Part shown: in pieces, positions 1-11,300 of the stretch | Layout of the letters: every line of letters starts with the position of its first letter | Position numbering within the stretch: position 1 is the stretch's first letter | From: Lophius americanus | Taxonomy: Eukaryota; Chordata; Actinopteri; Lophiiformes; Lophiidae | NCBI GenBank assembly: GCA_037951165.1 | Contig: JBBDHG010000028.1 | Coordinates: 8,303,001-8,367,000 of the forward strand | DNA length: 64,000 nucleotides | Direction of reading: 5' to 3' | The notes under the pieces: generated by a model | Seen by the model: only the letters and a program-made list of their open reading frames with translations | What the model was told of the DNA's origin: nothing | Databases searched by the model: none | Program-made: the position numbers and the translations under genes

Positions 1-581
1 TAATAATATTTTGATCAAATTATGAGAAAATAGATTTATAAGTTTAGTGAATTTGAAAGGTTTGGATTTTTAAAGATAATGGCACTCAATTTTCCACCTA
101 TAATGTATTATTATTCATTTTTGGACATATAACAATACCGCTTATAATTGTGTTTATTCTTGGAAAAGTAACTTACTCTTGGCAGACTTAGTTTGAGGAT
201 CAAGTGGTGAAGAAGTTCTTAGGTGTCGGTTTCTCATTAATGCCTTAGTTCAGCCTTTTATAGAGATTTGATATTCTAGAAGTTATTTGTCACATCTTTC
301 CAAGTCCCCAAAATAAGTAGCTTGGTCTTTGGCAAAGGAGGGGCTCGAGTCAAGTGCTAAGGGCTTAATTTTGGTTGTGACAACTTGTCATGTCAAACTG
401 CATGCTGCCCCTGTTGCCGTTAGAGTGTCAGACAGGCTCCGTGACTCCCCCCACCAGCTGGGTGAATTTCCCATCTGAATGGCCCCTTCAGTTACCTGTC
501 AACCATTTGGACTTTGACTCTGTAGGATCTGGACCCATTGCATGGAGTAGACACTTTGGACATTGAAGTCCAGACTGAGGA
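1..581. other. 5' flank of the large ctdsp1-linked exon
   Basis: No coding segment is recognised. The last part before the start codon holds an in-frame TGA at 576-578, so translation of the following exon in its long frame cannot simply continue from upstream unless a splice acceptor lies at 578-579. The short N-terminal exons known from vertebrate CTDSP1 were not found here and probably lie left of the window. Confidence 0.5.
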
Positions 582-3059
582 ATGTATTTGGAAAACTCTG
601 AGCAGATTGAAGTCTCTGGAGAAGGGGAGCATTCTAGGGAAGCCATGCTTGCTGAGAAAGTTGCCAAATCAAAAGAACCTGCAGATTTAAGCAGCCCATC
701 AGAGGGAAATGCTGAACTTGGCATGGAGGCCCTTGTGGAATGTATTGAGCAGACTGTTATCAGCAGAGGAATACAAGCATCTATCTTTTGTGTGGAATGT
801 TGCAAAATGAATAGCGATAAGACCAAATCCTGCCTATATTGCAGGGGACTTTGTAAAAGCTCCGAGCAATACTCAACTGCAAGCAATGGATTTTTTGAGC
901 CTGACAACATTGTGGAAAGGTGTGAGACTCCCGGGTTAAGCCAGCCATCCGATGAATGTGGTAAACACTGCGAGTGCTTTAAACAGTGCAAGCCTTCTGA
1001 GCACTGTGCTAATCATAGCCTACCATCCAAATGCAGTTCTTGCTGTGAACATTGTTCAGAACACCTCAGATTATTTCAGCAATATAAGCCCGCTCATCAG
1101 CAGTTTGAATTAGCTGTGAACAGTGACAGTTTGGTACAGTGTGAAATGTCTGATTTCATACCTGAGTATGAAAGAATACAACAAGACGAGCCGTCAGATG
1201 AGCAGCGTGACTGCTTTGGCTGCAGGCCAGGTACATCAACAGAGGACTCCGAGCAATGCAGTATGAGTGGGGTCACACCTGATATCTCGGACTCAGAGGA
1301 CTTGTTGGACTGCCGCTCTGGACTTAGTGAGTGTGACAAAATTCAGAAGCGCACTGAATGCACTCATGATGAGGAGAGCTATACACCTGAACATAAAAAT
1401 GGGCAAAATGAAAGAGTGTTGACTGATGAGAGATCAAATTCCTCAACTTTTGATAATCTTGCTCATGTTTATTTGACTGATGATGGGGATGTCCCCTTTG
1501 AAACAGAATTCTTTGAGACAAATCAACTCTCTGAAGATTACTTGTCTACTGATCACTGTGAAATGTGTGAAACTGATTACGCTGAGATGACCCAAGAATC
1601 ATCTCAACAATGCACCTCATTAGAGCATTGCCACTCTGAAAGGACCTCTGAGTTTTTCGCAGAAGAAGACTGCTCCTCAGATTGCTCCTCGGTTGAAACC
1701 AAGTCCTTTAAAACTTGTCCTGAGGGCAGCATTCCTTCAGATCCCTGCTCTGATTCATCTGAGGAATCTGAGAAAGGAGCTCCGGAGGATTCAAGTGATG
1801 ACCAGACCCAGTGGGAATCTTTTGAAGATGATGATGAAATAGAGCAAATTATGGGACATAATGAAGACTACATGAAGAGAAAACCAATGCTTGCTTTTGT
1901 TATTGAGGATTACTTCGATCTGTTTGACAGATCTGACTATTACGGACGCATATATGCACAGAAGCGAAATTACATCTCTTGCTTCGATGGGGGAGATATT
2001 CATGACCGACTGTACCTGGAAGAAGTTCTTGACAAAAATGCAAACAATCACAATGAAATCAATGAGAAACTAAATGATGCGGAAACTGAAGAAGAAAGTC
2101 TGAGAGAAGATGCCTCATCTGGATCGTGCGTGTCAGAGAAACAACCAAATGACTGGATCTTGGAATCAGAATCAAATCTCATAGAGAATGAAGTTGAAGA
2201 AAGGGAATCTGAATCTCATGCAGAGAACTATGAGGAAGCAGAGAAGGATGAGGAGGCTTTTGATGGAAAGTATTGCGCAACTGATTCTGAAATCTCTGAA
2301 GAGGTCTTCATGTCCTCTCCTGATGGGGAGAATATGTGTGCACCTTGTGCTGACGACATCTCTGTTGAAGGTGATGCTTACGAAGATGAAGTCTTTGATG
2401 TTCAGGTTTATGAATCCTTTGATGAAACTATCTTTCCCACTGGTCATTTACAGACAACATGTTATGAAGAGGAGGACCCAGAAGAATTCACTGTATGCTC
2501 AGAAATGGAGCCATACTGGTCACTTGTAGAACGTGAGAGAAATGAAGAGTTGTGTGAGCCAGGTGTGGAGGACTACTACGTGTATCACATGAAAAGCAGT
2601 CAATCATCTCTTAAACAAGACATGAATGGATATATTATGGAGGACAGATCTTTTGAAAATGTTAATGAAAATGGGCAAGAAAGATGGAATGAAAGAGGAG
2701 AGACTGACATTCAGACACACACCCAGTGGAGCCCAGCGGAGGGCAAAGCAGTCACTATTGGAATCACTGAAGTTCATGATGCTGTTGAGAATTTATCAAA
2801 CTGCTCTGCTGTGGAAATCCCAACCAATGGTCATATTCTGGAATCAGGCAATGACTCTGGATTGAATGACGTTTCAAAAGCATTCAATTTTCCATCAGAT
2901 ATTATCCACAGTGTTGTCTCGGAGCTTGCTAAAAATGAGGAGTCAAGTGTTGACGAAAACAGTACGTCCGAACAAAGCAGGGATTCTGAGGAGGAGCAGA
3001 GTGACGATGAATCCTTTGACTCCTGTGAATGCGAGTACTGCATTCCACCAACAGAGCAG
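582..3059 (+). CDS. Large acidic, Cys-rich N-terminal exon, probably spliced onto ctdsp1
   Basis: One open frame of 826 codons runs from the ATG at 582 to CAG at 3057-3059, where GT begins an intron in phase 0. The next exon with a matching phase is the first phosphatase exon (5556), which would give a protein of about 1,014 residues. Without splicing the frame ends at 3110 (842 residues). Residues about 69-160 are Cys-rich, with CxxC-like spacings (CVECC, CLYCRGLC, CSSCCEHC). The middle and end are dominated by Glu, Asp and Ser and look disordered. Two short aromatic clusters stand out, near residue 437 (EDYFDLFD) and near 642-675 (EPYWSLVERE, EDYYVYHMK). The start is fixed by an in-frame TGA six bases upstream; the base at -3 is G. 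I do not recognise a known family. Such an extension is absent from the human CTDSP1 protein as I know it. Coding status is strong from length and composition; linkage to ctdsp1 is inferred from strand, phase and position. Confidence 0.8.
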
Positions 3060-3118
3060 GTATTTTATGTCTTTGCACCGCAACCTGATCTCCTCAGTTT
3101 TTTTATTTAGAGGTAAGC
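3057..3118 (+). promoter_or_regulatory. Two competing 5' splice sites
   Basis: CAG|GTATTT at 3059/3060 keeps the frame open into the phosphatase exon. Fifty-three bases downstream, GAG|GTAAGC at 3112/3113 is closer to the donor consensus but lies just after the in-frame TAG (3108-3110), so its use would end the protein at 842 residues before the phosphatase. A pyrimidine tract ending in TAG directly precedes the second donor. Choice between the two would decide whether the acidic region carries a phosphatase. Confidence 0.5.
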
Positions 3119-4339
3119 CTGTCCTGAATTACAGACCCAAATAAACTTGAAATTGCTCCAAATCTATCAGGTGTCTATGGACCTGTAAGACAAAGATAAT
3201 TTAACTTCAATTCCATTTATATTAAAACTGATATGATGTGTGAGTAATCTGTAATCGAACACACACACATTTTTTATTAATAAAAAGGCTATAACATCAA
3301 GAAAGAAAACAATCAAGGAACTCAACTCAACTCAATCAACTATTTGAGAACTACTGCATTGAATTTGATGGAAAGACCAAAAACTTCATGTTATTCTACA
3401 CATGTTTTGTGAAAAAGGACCAGGAGGACCATTTGGCACAGATGGATGCCCTACGGACCTAAAATTAGTTTTTACCCCAAAGAGGCATTTTGGATGCAAA
3501 ACATCACCTATGTCCACTTGGGGGAGCTACATGGACATACTTCGACCTTTGGGTGTGACATAAATCAGTGTTTATATATAAGTCTAGCATTTGTGCATAG
3601 TTAAAACATTTTTGTAAAAACTCGGTAGACGTGAATGGAGGCATTTGAAGTAGATTAAATTGAGTGTAAAAAATAAAAGTAGGGTCATCGAGGCTATGAA
3701 TACAGATAGCCTATTTTTTTCCTCATTAGGAATATTAAGACTTCCAACTGGTGGTGAATAAGATACAGGAGATCTGAACTTAGCAGATCGTGTGGTATCT
3801 ATGTCAAACTCCAGCTATGTCATCATCCTCACGTGCCTTTTCACTCAACGCTGAGCTAACAGGCCGCCATGCTTTAGCCAGCCTGTTTGCTCGTGCCATC
3901 TTGTTTTAGCATCAGATTCACATTAACAAACACAGATCTCTGAGCACTTGTTGAAGGATGAGGCAGAGGATGGTGATATTTACATGCTCCATCAACATGG
4001 GGGCAGCTGCGGCTTTCAAAGCGTCCTGTAACCCCTTATCCAAGACACCACAGCACATCTCTGAAGTTACTTGATCATCTCAAGCAGGAACCTGTTTTCC
4101 TGATTTTCTCTTCTGTCTAAGTGGTAAATGGGGTCAACAATTTTTGAAATTGGCCCAATATGGAGCAAGAATACAGCAGCCAGCAGTATAAACGGCAGAT
4201 AATAATGGGAAAATTTAGTGCATTCACAAAATATGCTTTACCCCTGACAGGCTTTTTTTTAAATAGATATTATTGTTATTTTAAGTGATAAATCTGAAAT
4301 GAAACTTAAATCTTTGTTATCCCTCAGCTCTTGCTGAAG

Positions 4340-4440
4340 GACAGGTCAATCATCAATCAATATTTATTTATATAGCACTTTTCATACATAAAAAGTAATA
4401 CAAAGTGCTAATACGACCAAAACAATTTCCCATTGGCCCC
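4340..4440. repeat. Short interspersed repeat (SINE/LINE-tail type)
   Basis: A stretch with the phrase TTTATTTATATAGCACTTTT followed by CATACATAA and ACAAAGTGCT resembles a repeat found widely in fish genomes. The family was not determined. Confidence 0.5.
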
Positions 4441-5381
4441 CTATCACCCACCACCAGCACACACAAGAGAAAAATAGATGAATAGAAACGGATAAAAGTA
4501 TTAACTATTAAAACAGGATATACATTAAACCAATAAAAAATGTTTCCATCAACACTCCAACCCCCTACCTCTGAAATCTAACCACAGATCACCATCCTCG
4601 TCCACTCAGCAGGCAAAAACGTCTACGTAATGGGACTATGAAAACAGGCACTTGACACAAACCAATGCTTTCAGAAATCTTCCAAAGGGCACAGAGGAAA
4701 CACTGGAGGTGGTACAAAACAGTAAAACTATAAAAAGAAGACTACTATAAAAGTTAAAATAATACAAAGTGACTAAAATATAAATGAATAGATAACTAAC
4801 TAAACAATCAATAAACATTCTTTGTGGTCATAGGTTCACACCAACACTTCTGGTCTCTGGAGTGTCACGGCGTGGCAGCAAATTATTTCACCTCCTCTAC
4901 CTCTTTTCTCACTTCTCTTTCCATCTTCTATTCTGTTCCTCAGTATGTCAGATGTCTTCAACATCAAATTCATACGATTCATCCATATCCACTCTGCTAC
5001 TGTCAAATGTTTCCAGCATTGCCTCCTTGCAACAACTTAACAACTTAAAAAAGAGAAGTATTTGGGGGTGAGACGAGTGATGAGAATTAGAATTTTTTAA
5101 TCACAAAGAGTGATTAAAAAAATGTTTTAATCATGTCTTAAGAACAAGCACTTGTAATGGACATATAGTGCCCATTTGTTCCAAAGAGTCACATTACAGC
5201 TTATTATGCTGAGGTTTCTATACGCACTCTCACTCAATATTTGACAACTTTCACAAGCTGTTCTTTCTATCTTCTACACATAAAAATGTGAAAATAAGGT
5301 CAAGGTTGAGAAACATCTCAACGTTGGTCACTAATTACAGGAAACTCGCAAACAAAGATCTCCAATAGGATAAATTAAATG

Positions 5382-5404
5382 TATTATTATTATTATTATT
5401 ATTA
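5382..5404. repeat. TTA microsatellite
   Basis: Seven uninterrupted trinucleotide units in the intron before the first phosphatase exon. Confidence 0.85.
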
Positions 5405-5555
5405 AATGGGAACGAAGATTTCTTGATTTTTACAGTCCAATGACTTATTGTGGCTGCTGCTCATAATGTCTACTTAAAAAGCTGAAAAATATTGAGATGG
5501 AAGGTAACCTTTTCGACAAATAATCTCAAGGTCTAAACCCTGCTTTTCTCTTCAG

Positions 5556-5657
5556 GCGTCAGACAAACCGCTGCTCCCACGGATGAACTCCGATGATGCA
5601 GGAAAGATCTGTGTTGTCATTGATTTGGATGAAACACTAGTGCATAGTTCATTTAAG
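5556..5657 (+). CDS. ctdsp1: ctdsp1 phosphatase exon 1 (catalytic motif)
   Basis: Thirty-four codons between ttctcttcag and AAG|GTAAGT. Encodes the entry to the domain and the catalytic core ICVVIDLDETLVHSSFK. It opens with ASDKPLLPRM, equivalent to the segment before the catalytic loop in human CTDSP1. Confidence 0.95.
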
Positions 5658-8227
5658 GTAAGTTTTGCTTGGGTGGTCTGCTGTCTCACACTATCAACAT
5701 ACGGTATAAGATAAGATTTACTGGGATCATTGGTTTTACCTTCTGTATACGGATTAATCGAAAGATTATCCAAAAACAGAAGCAACTAAAATTATTGTTA
5801 TGCTCTAGGAGTGCTGTACATTTAGATAATTCAAATCCACTTTGTGTTGTGGGTGTACTGCGGATTTGTGTGGTTATAGCACCATTAAAATGATTCTCAT
5901 GGAAAATATAATAACTGAATATTTACAATTACTTGTGACAAAAATCTGCAGCGTATGTGTTGATCTCAGTCCCTTCATCTGGGTTTTCCAGGGCTGGATC
6001 TTTGCAAGTGTTGAAGTGGTGTGTCTCAAAATCCAATTTGCATGTCTTTCCATGATTCAAAAAAATACCCCAAACAACTGTGTTTTCTTACCGTACAGGT
6101 AATCAACGAAATCGACTCCGGACTTTATTACTTGGATAAAACCGTTTGTATCAATCCAATGTGGTTTGATAATTGCTGATCAGGCAATTGGTGACTTTTT
6201 TAATTGGCACATTTGATACTCCTGAGTCAAACTTTACCGTGTTGATTACCAGTTGGAACGAGCCAAGACATTCATGTTAAGTCAATATCCAATGTTAGGT
6301 GAAAGCACATCCAACAGCCTTTGCCTCAGATCGACTTTATTATCATTCAGTGATGAATGGAATCTTCCTCTTCCTCAAGATACATTTCATTTATCATATC
6401 GCATTTTTTTAAACTATAACCATAGGATTCCATGCAAAAACTGTCAGACAGTCCGTAATGATGAGCTGCCGCTACCGGCACATGTTGCACAACGCAGTAA
6501 TAATCAGCTCTAAGCTGGGTACTGCTTTCACACATCATCAACTCTTGAATGGAAACCTTTAAGTGGATCGCCCTGTTGTAAAAGACATGACAATCCCTGT
6601 CATGGTGGGCAGACGAGTCATCTTAAAATTACTCAAGTAATAATAATAATTATAATAATAGGGTCAACACAACACCTTGTCAATGGATAAGGGTATCAGA
6701 AAGTTAGCTCTCCTAAATAAGATATAATCCGACTCGCAGATTATGCAGTGAATTCACAGATGGTTGTATAAACAATTAGAAAATAATTTATGTTATTTAG
6801 TTGCTTTCCTCGATTTTTTTGCAATCTGAAATGGAGCCTGCTTTACTGTTTCCCAGCATTCAGTGTGTTTTATATAGTCAATTTCAAAAAAGAAACCAAA
6901 AGCAGTCATTCAGTTGAGCTCATGTAGTATAGTTAAAATATGATTTTGGAATAATTCTTATTAAAATCAATGCACTACTAGAATGTTACCCAGCAGAGCT
7001 CATACATCGTCCGAGGCCAAACAGCCCTTTCTAATTATTTCAAGCCCTATTCGAAATCCAACTCTTATCCCTGTAACCATTATTTGAGTTGATTGATTTG
7101 TAACAGTCAGTCATTAAGCCAGCAAACGAAATGCAGAAGAAATGATAATCTCTGTTGGAATGATAAATAATTAGAATTTAAAAAAAAGTCCCTTAAGTTA
7201 AACAGCAGTTTGTATTCACGTAAAAAATAACATGAAGAGAACATCCGCACTGTGTCTGTTTTGAACAGATCTGGATAGACACCAAACATGCCATATTCCT
7301 TTGTTAAAATCATTAGATCCATTGAGACCCATATGAATCCTTATTGCAGCCACACATTGGATTTAAATACAGGTTTCATGATTTGTTTGTTTCTGTACAG
7401 CAGCTGGGAAAAAGCACTATATCCATGAAAACCCATTTGAATTTGGAGGATCCAGATTGTTGTCTTCTGTCACACCAAATTGCACAGACTAGTAGATACA
7501 AGCCAAGATCCATACATTGTTCCTGGAGAAATGAAAGAGAATACGAAAAGGAGTGTGAAAGAGAGGACGTGGGAGAGAATGTGAGATGGTGATCGAGTCA
7601 GGAGAGAGGGAGTGGGGGAGAGAAAGAGGAGGAGGGGGGGCACAGATTTGCAGAGAAGCAGAAATTTTGTCAGCTACTGTAACCAATTTGTTCCACCTCA
7701 CAAAAGACAAAAATAGAAACCTTAGGGAAAGGTTTTGGCCTTTCAGGAGGTAGCCTTGCAGCAAGGCCATATCCCCTGTATTATACATATAGAAGATATG
7801 TCTCATTGATACGATTCATAGGCACCACATTTGGAGTAAATCGGAGCGATTATGGCCTGAAACATTTTTGAGATCAGGCTCCACCTAAAATGTGATACAT
7901 ACAACCAACCTTTTCTGCAACTCCTTCCAGTTCTTCCTCGCATTAAGGTCTATGTGAGGATAAAATTTGAAAATGATTCATGAAATCGTTGGGAGTTATT
8001 TCTTTAACACAAATGATTTACGATGGTGGAGGACACTGCGGTGAGGATTCTGCAATATTCCCAAATTTTCTGGGATATGAATATAAGTGAACGAATAATA
8101 CTAAAAATATATGAATATTAATAAAAAGTAAAGAGAAGGTGTTGCTAATAATAATAAAAATAATTTTGTCTCTAAACTCTACAATCCATCTCGCCAATTA
8201 TTGTTAATAACATTAAAACTGTATATA

Positions 8228-8306
<79 letters not shown>

Positions 8307-11300
8307 AGAAAACATGTACTTGCTAAGCCAAGATGGACATGAAAAAATCTCAGTAAGATTAGCACTCAATCATTTTGCTTATTTTAGGAGGCCAAGACCT
8401 ATTTTTATCTTAAAGGTCTGGACTCAGGTGCCAACTAAAGATTTTCTATTTCATACTATTTTCACGACGCCGATCAAGTGCGTGACATTAGATAATAACG
8501 GCTTTATTTTTTTACCAATAGGAATTAATTGAGTCTCTTTTGATAAAAAAAAAAATAGTAAAAAACAGTCTATAAAACTATCAACAGAAGTATTTCATAC
8601 TCCAAGAAAAGAGCCAGATCAGACAACTTTTTCAGTTTCAAATTGTTACTACAAAATAACTGCCTTCCTTTTTTTTTTATCAGCGTTCTACCGTGTAAGG
8701 TAGCATTCATGGAACAAAGTCAGGGCTCCTGTTTCACGACCGATTATGAGATTATTTAATGAATGCCATGTGGTGTATAGTAGTTCTCAGGTCACAGACT
8801 GTCCTAAAGGATGTCACTGGATATGGCCACCAGCTATGTGTAAACAGGGTCAGACTCCTTGAACTCCTTGTTTCACTCAAGGTGGATAATAAAAACATGA
8901 TTACTTTGACATACATATTAAAAATAGAGCAAGTTAATACCCTTTTGGAGTTGCTTGTAGTTGAAGAGGAAGGTTTTTGTACAATGACATTTTTTCCAGA
9001 TTTAAATGTTAAAGATTTAGAAATGAACAAAATTAAATATGCAACGAACAAATCAGCGTGAAGACTGACCGCCGAGAAGTCAAGCGGGTCATCTTATTCA
9101 AACTTAAGTTAGTTTGACAAAAAGCATTTGAATGTTTTATATTAAAGAAAGGAAAGTCTTCTTCCAGTTAAAGAATTGTTACATTTCTATGAGAAATTAT
9201 GAAGGCTAGCATCATCAATGCCAGTCTCTTGTAGAGGTAGACCAAGTATGTCAACAGATACACTCTATTTTTAACTGACGCACACAATTTGAACCTCAAA
9301 GTAAATGTTAAACATACAGAACAAGGGCATACCATGTAGTACTTTGCAGATTTTGTCAAACTGATTGACTATTAAAAAAATATATATATTACTGTCCTTC
9401 AACGTTAAAGACCCTGGTCCAAAATTTACATATGGCATAAGACTATAGACCAACAGCTTATTATCCACTCCTGGAATAAATTTTATCTTGGAAAATAATG
9501 TATATAACTTGTAAATGGAGTAATTTAGATGTTTGGTATTATATAACAGATCGAACCTGAACAATAACTGACAATTACAATAGATGTAAAAATAACATAA
9601 TGTTAATTTTAATGTTACCTAATGTTGAAAATAACATTATTGGGCTATGCTTTGTGTTTTCTTTTAAGTACTATTTTTGTAACATATGTTTCATTTAACT
9701 TAAGATAAGAAACGTAAGGGGAGGAAAAAACATTACATCACTGAAACATGTACCAAAGTTCCATTATACCTCAAATTTAACATATTAAGAAATAATTCCT
9801 AACATAAACTGTAAATTGACTATTTTGATAAAGACACAAACTAAATAAATCAATGACAACTACAATACATGTGCAATTAGTTGATAAATAACTTTTGGAA
9901 AGGTATAATTTACGGGAGAGGGTTTACACTGTGATCACTCACTGATGAGGCGATGACGATGAAGAACTAGTGGCAACAAGTAGCTAGCCAGGCAAAGAGT
10001 CCCAGAGTCAATGTATCAAACCAGAAATAAAAAACCCAGTGAATTCTGGATCTGCATTTGTGCTGATGGCACTGAGACATGTACCAGAGTTCAGGTCCAT
10101 GCTGCTTTAACCTTCCAATCAAAAGAAGTAATTAAATCCTACTAATTTGCTAGTCTACTGCACAACGTTTTGAATCAGCACATGCAGGACAGAGTAAACG
10201 AGAACATAAATGCAGCACATGAGTTCTGAATGCACCTGCTTATGATTGGTGCTGTACACGGTCTATTTTACTTGCATTACCTCATCCTATGCAATTTAGG
10301 TCACGGTGTAAAGCCTTATATAGAACACAGTTTGGGACGATTTTAATATTTGAGAAGATATTCGAGGTGTGAGAGCAGCCTAAATAAATCACATGTTTTT
10401 ACGAGCCTTGTCAGGCTGTGTAGTCCATGTATTTCAATGATGGATGTTGGAGTGACATTATTTACATTGTCTTATTTTAAAGATGCGGAGGTCGTCTGTC
10501 TCCACTATGTTTTGTCACTCATTTCTATTGGGATCCTCAAAAAGATCTTCTGTTTTTGTTTTCAACAGCCAGTGAGCAATGCTGATTTTATCATTCCAGT
10601 GGAGATTGATGGAACAGTTCATCAGGTAGGCATTTCATATGCTTAAATTACCTTTTGCTTTCGTGTCATTTTGCTACAGTCACATGACTACAACACAAAA
10701 GATGAAATCATCAAGGTTTGCACATGCTGGTGTCAGCATAATAGATGATACACTGAACAAAAATAGATATATCATTAGTAACCACATTCTGTTACACACC
10801 ACTCATATGATCTCTGGAATTATGAAGAAAGGAGTAAATTGAAATTATCCAGCACGGTGGTTTCAGTTTGCAACCTGACAGAGAGGTTGCCAGCTCTGTT
10901 GACGGCTCCAAGCAGCAGGTGGCTATTTCCATGGCCTGACGAAATGAGGGAACCTTGGCAGGCTTCTCAGAAATCACTGGCCATCAATCTCACTCTGGTG
11001 TAAATTATACCCTGCTTATTGGTGCTGGGGAAACGGCAGCAACGTTTCCCAGCAGGTGTGAAATGGCAGCTGCCATCTGTTGTGCTGGGCCTCCCAGAAG
11101 ACTGGAGCTTTGTTTTCCACAGGGCCTGGGTCTGTTTCAAGTAATCCAGGATAGGCTTGTTAAAGCAGGGAAGGCCTATTCAGGATGACTTGGTTCAGAA
11201 ACAAGGCTGCCAGCATCCTAAAGGGAGTAGATGATGTCTGTGTTAATAATGTCAATCATCAGTAAATGAAAGATAATCATTTTAAATAAGAGTGGAATGA

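Larger units (their letters stand above)
3113..5555 (+). other. Intron between the acidic exon and phosphatase exon 1
   Basis: No further exon seen. It contains a short interspersed repeat at about 4340-4440, AT-rich sequence and a TTA-type microsatellite at about 5382-5403. The acceptor ttctcttcag ends at 5555. Confidence 0.55.
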
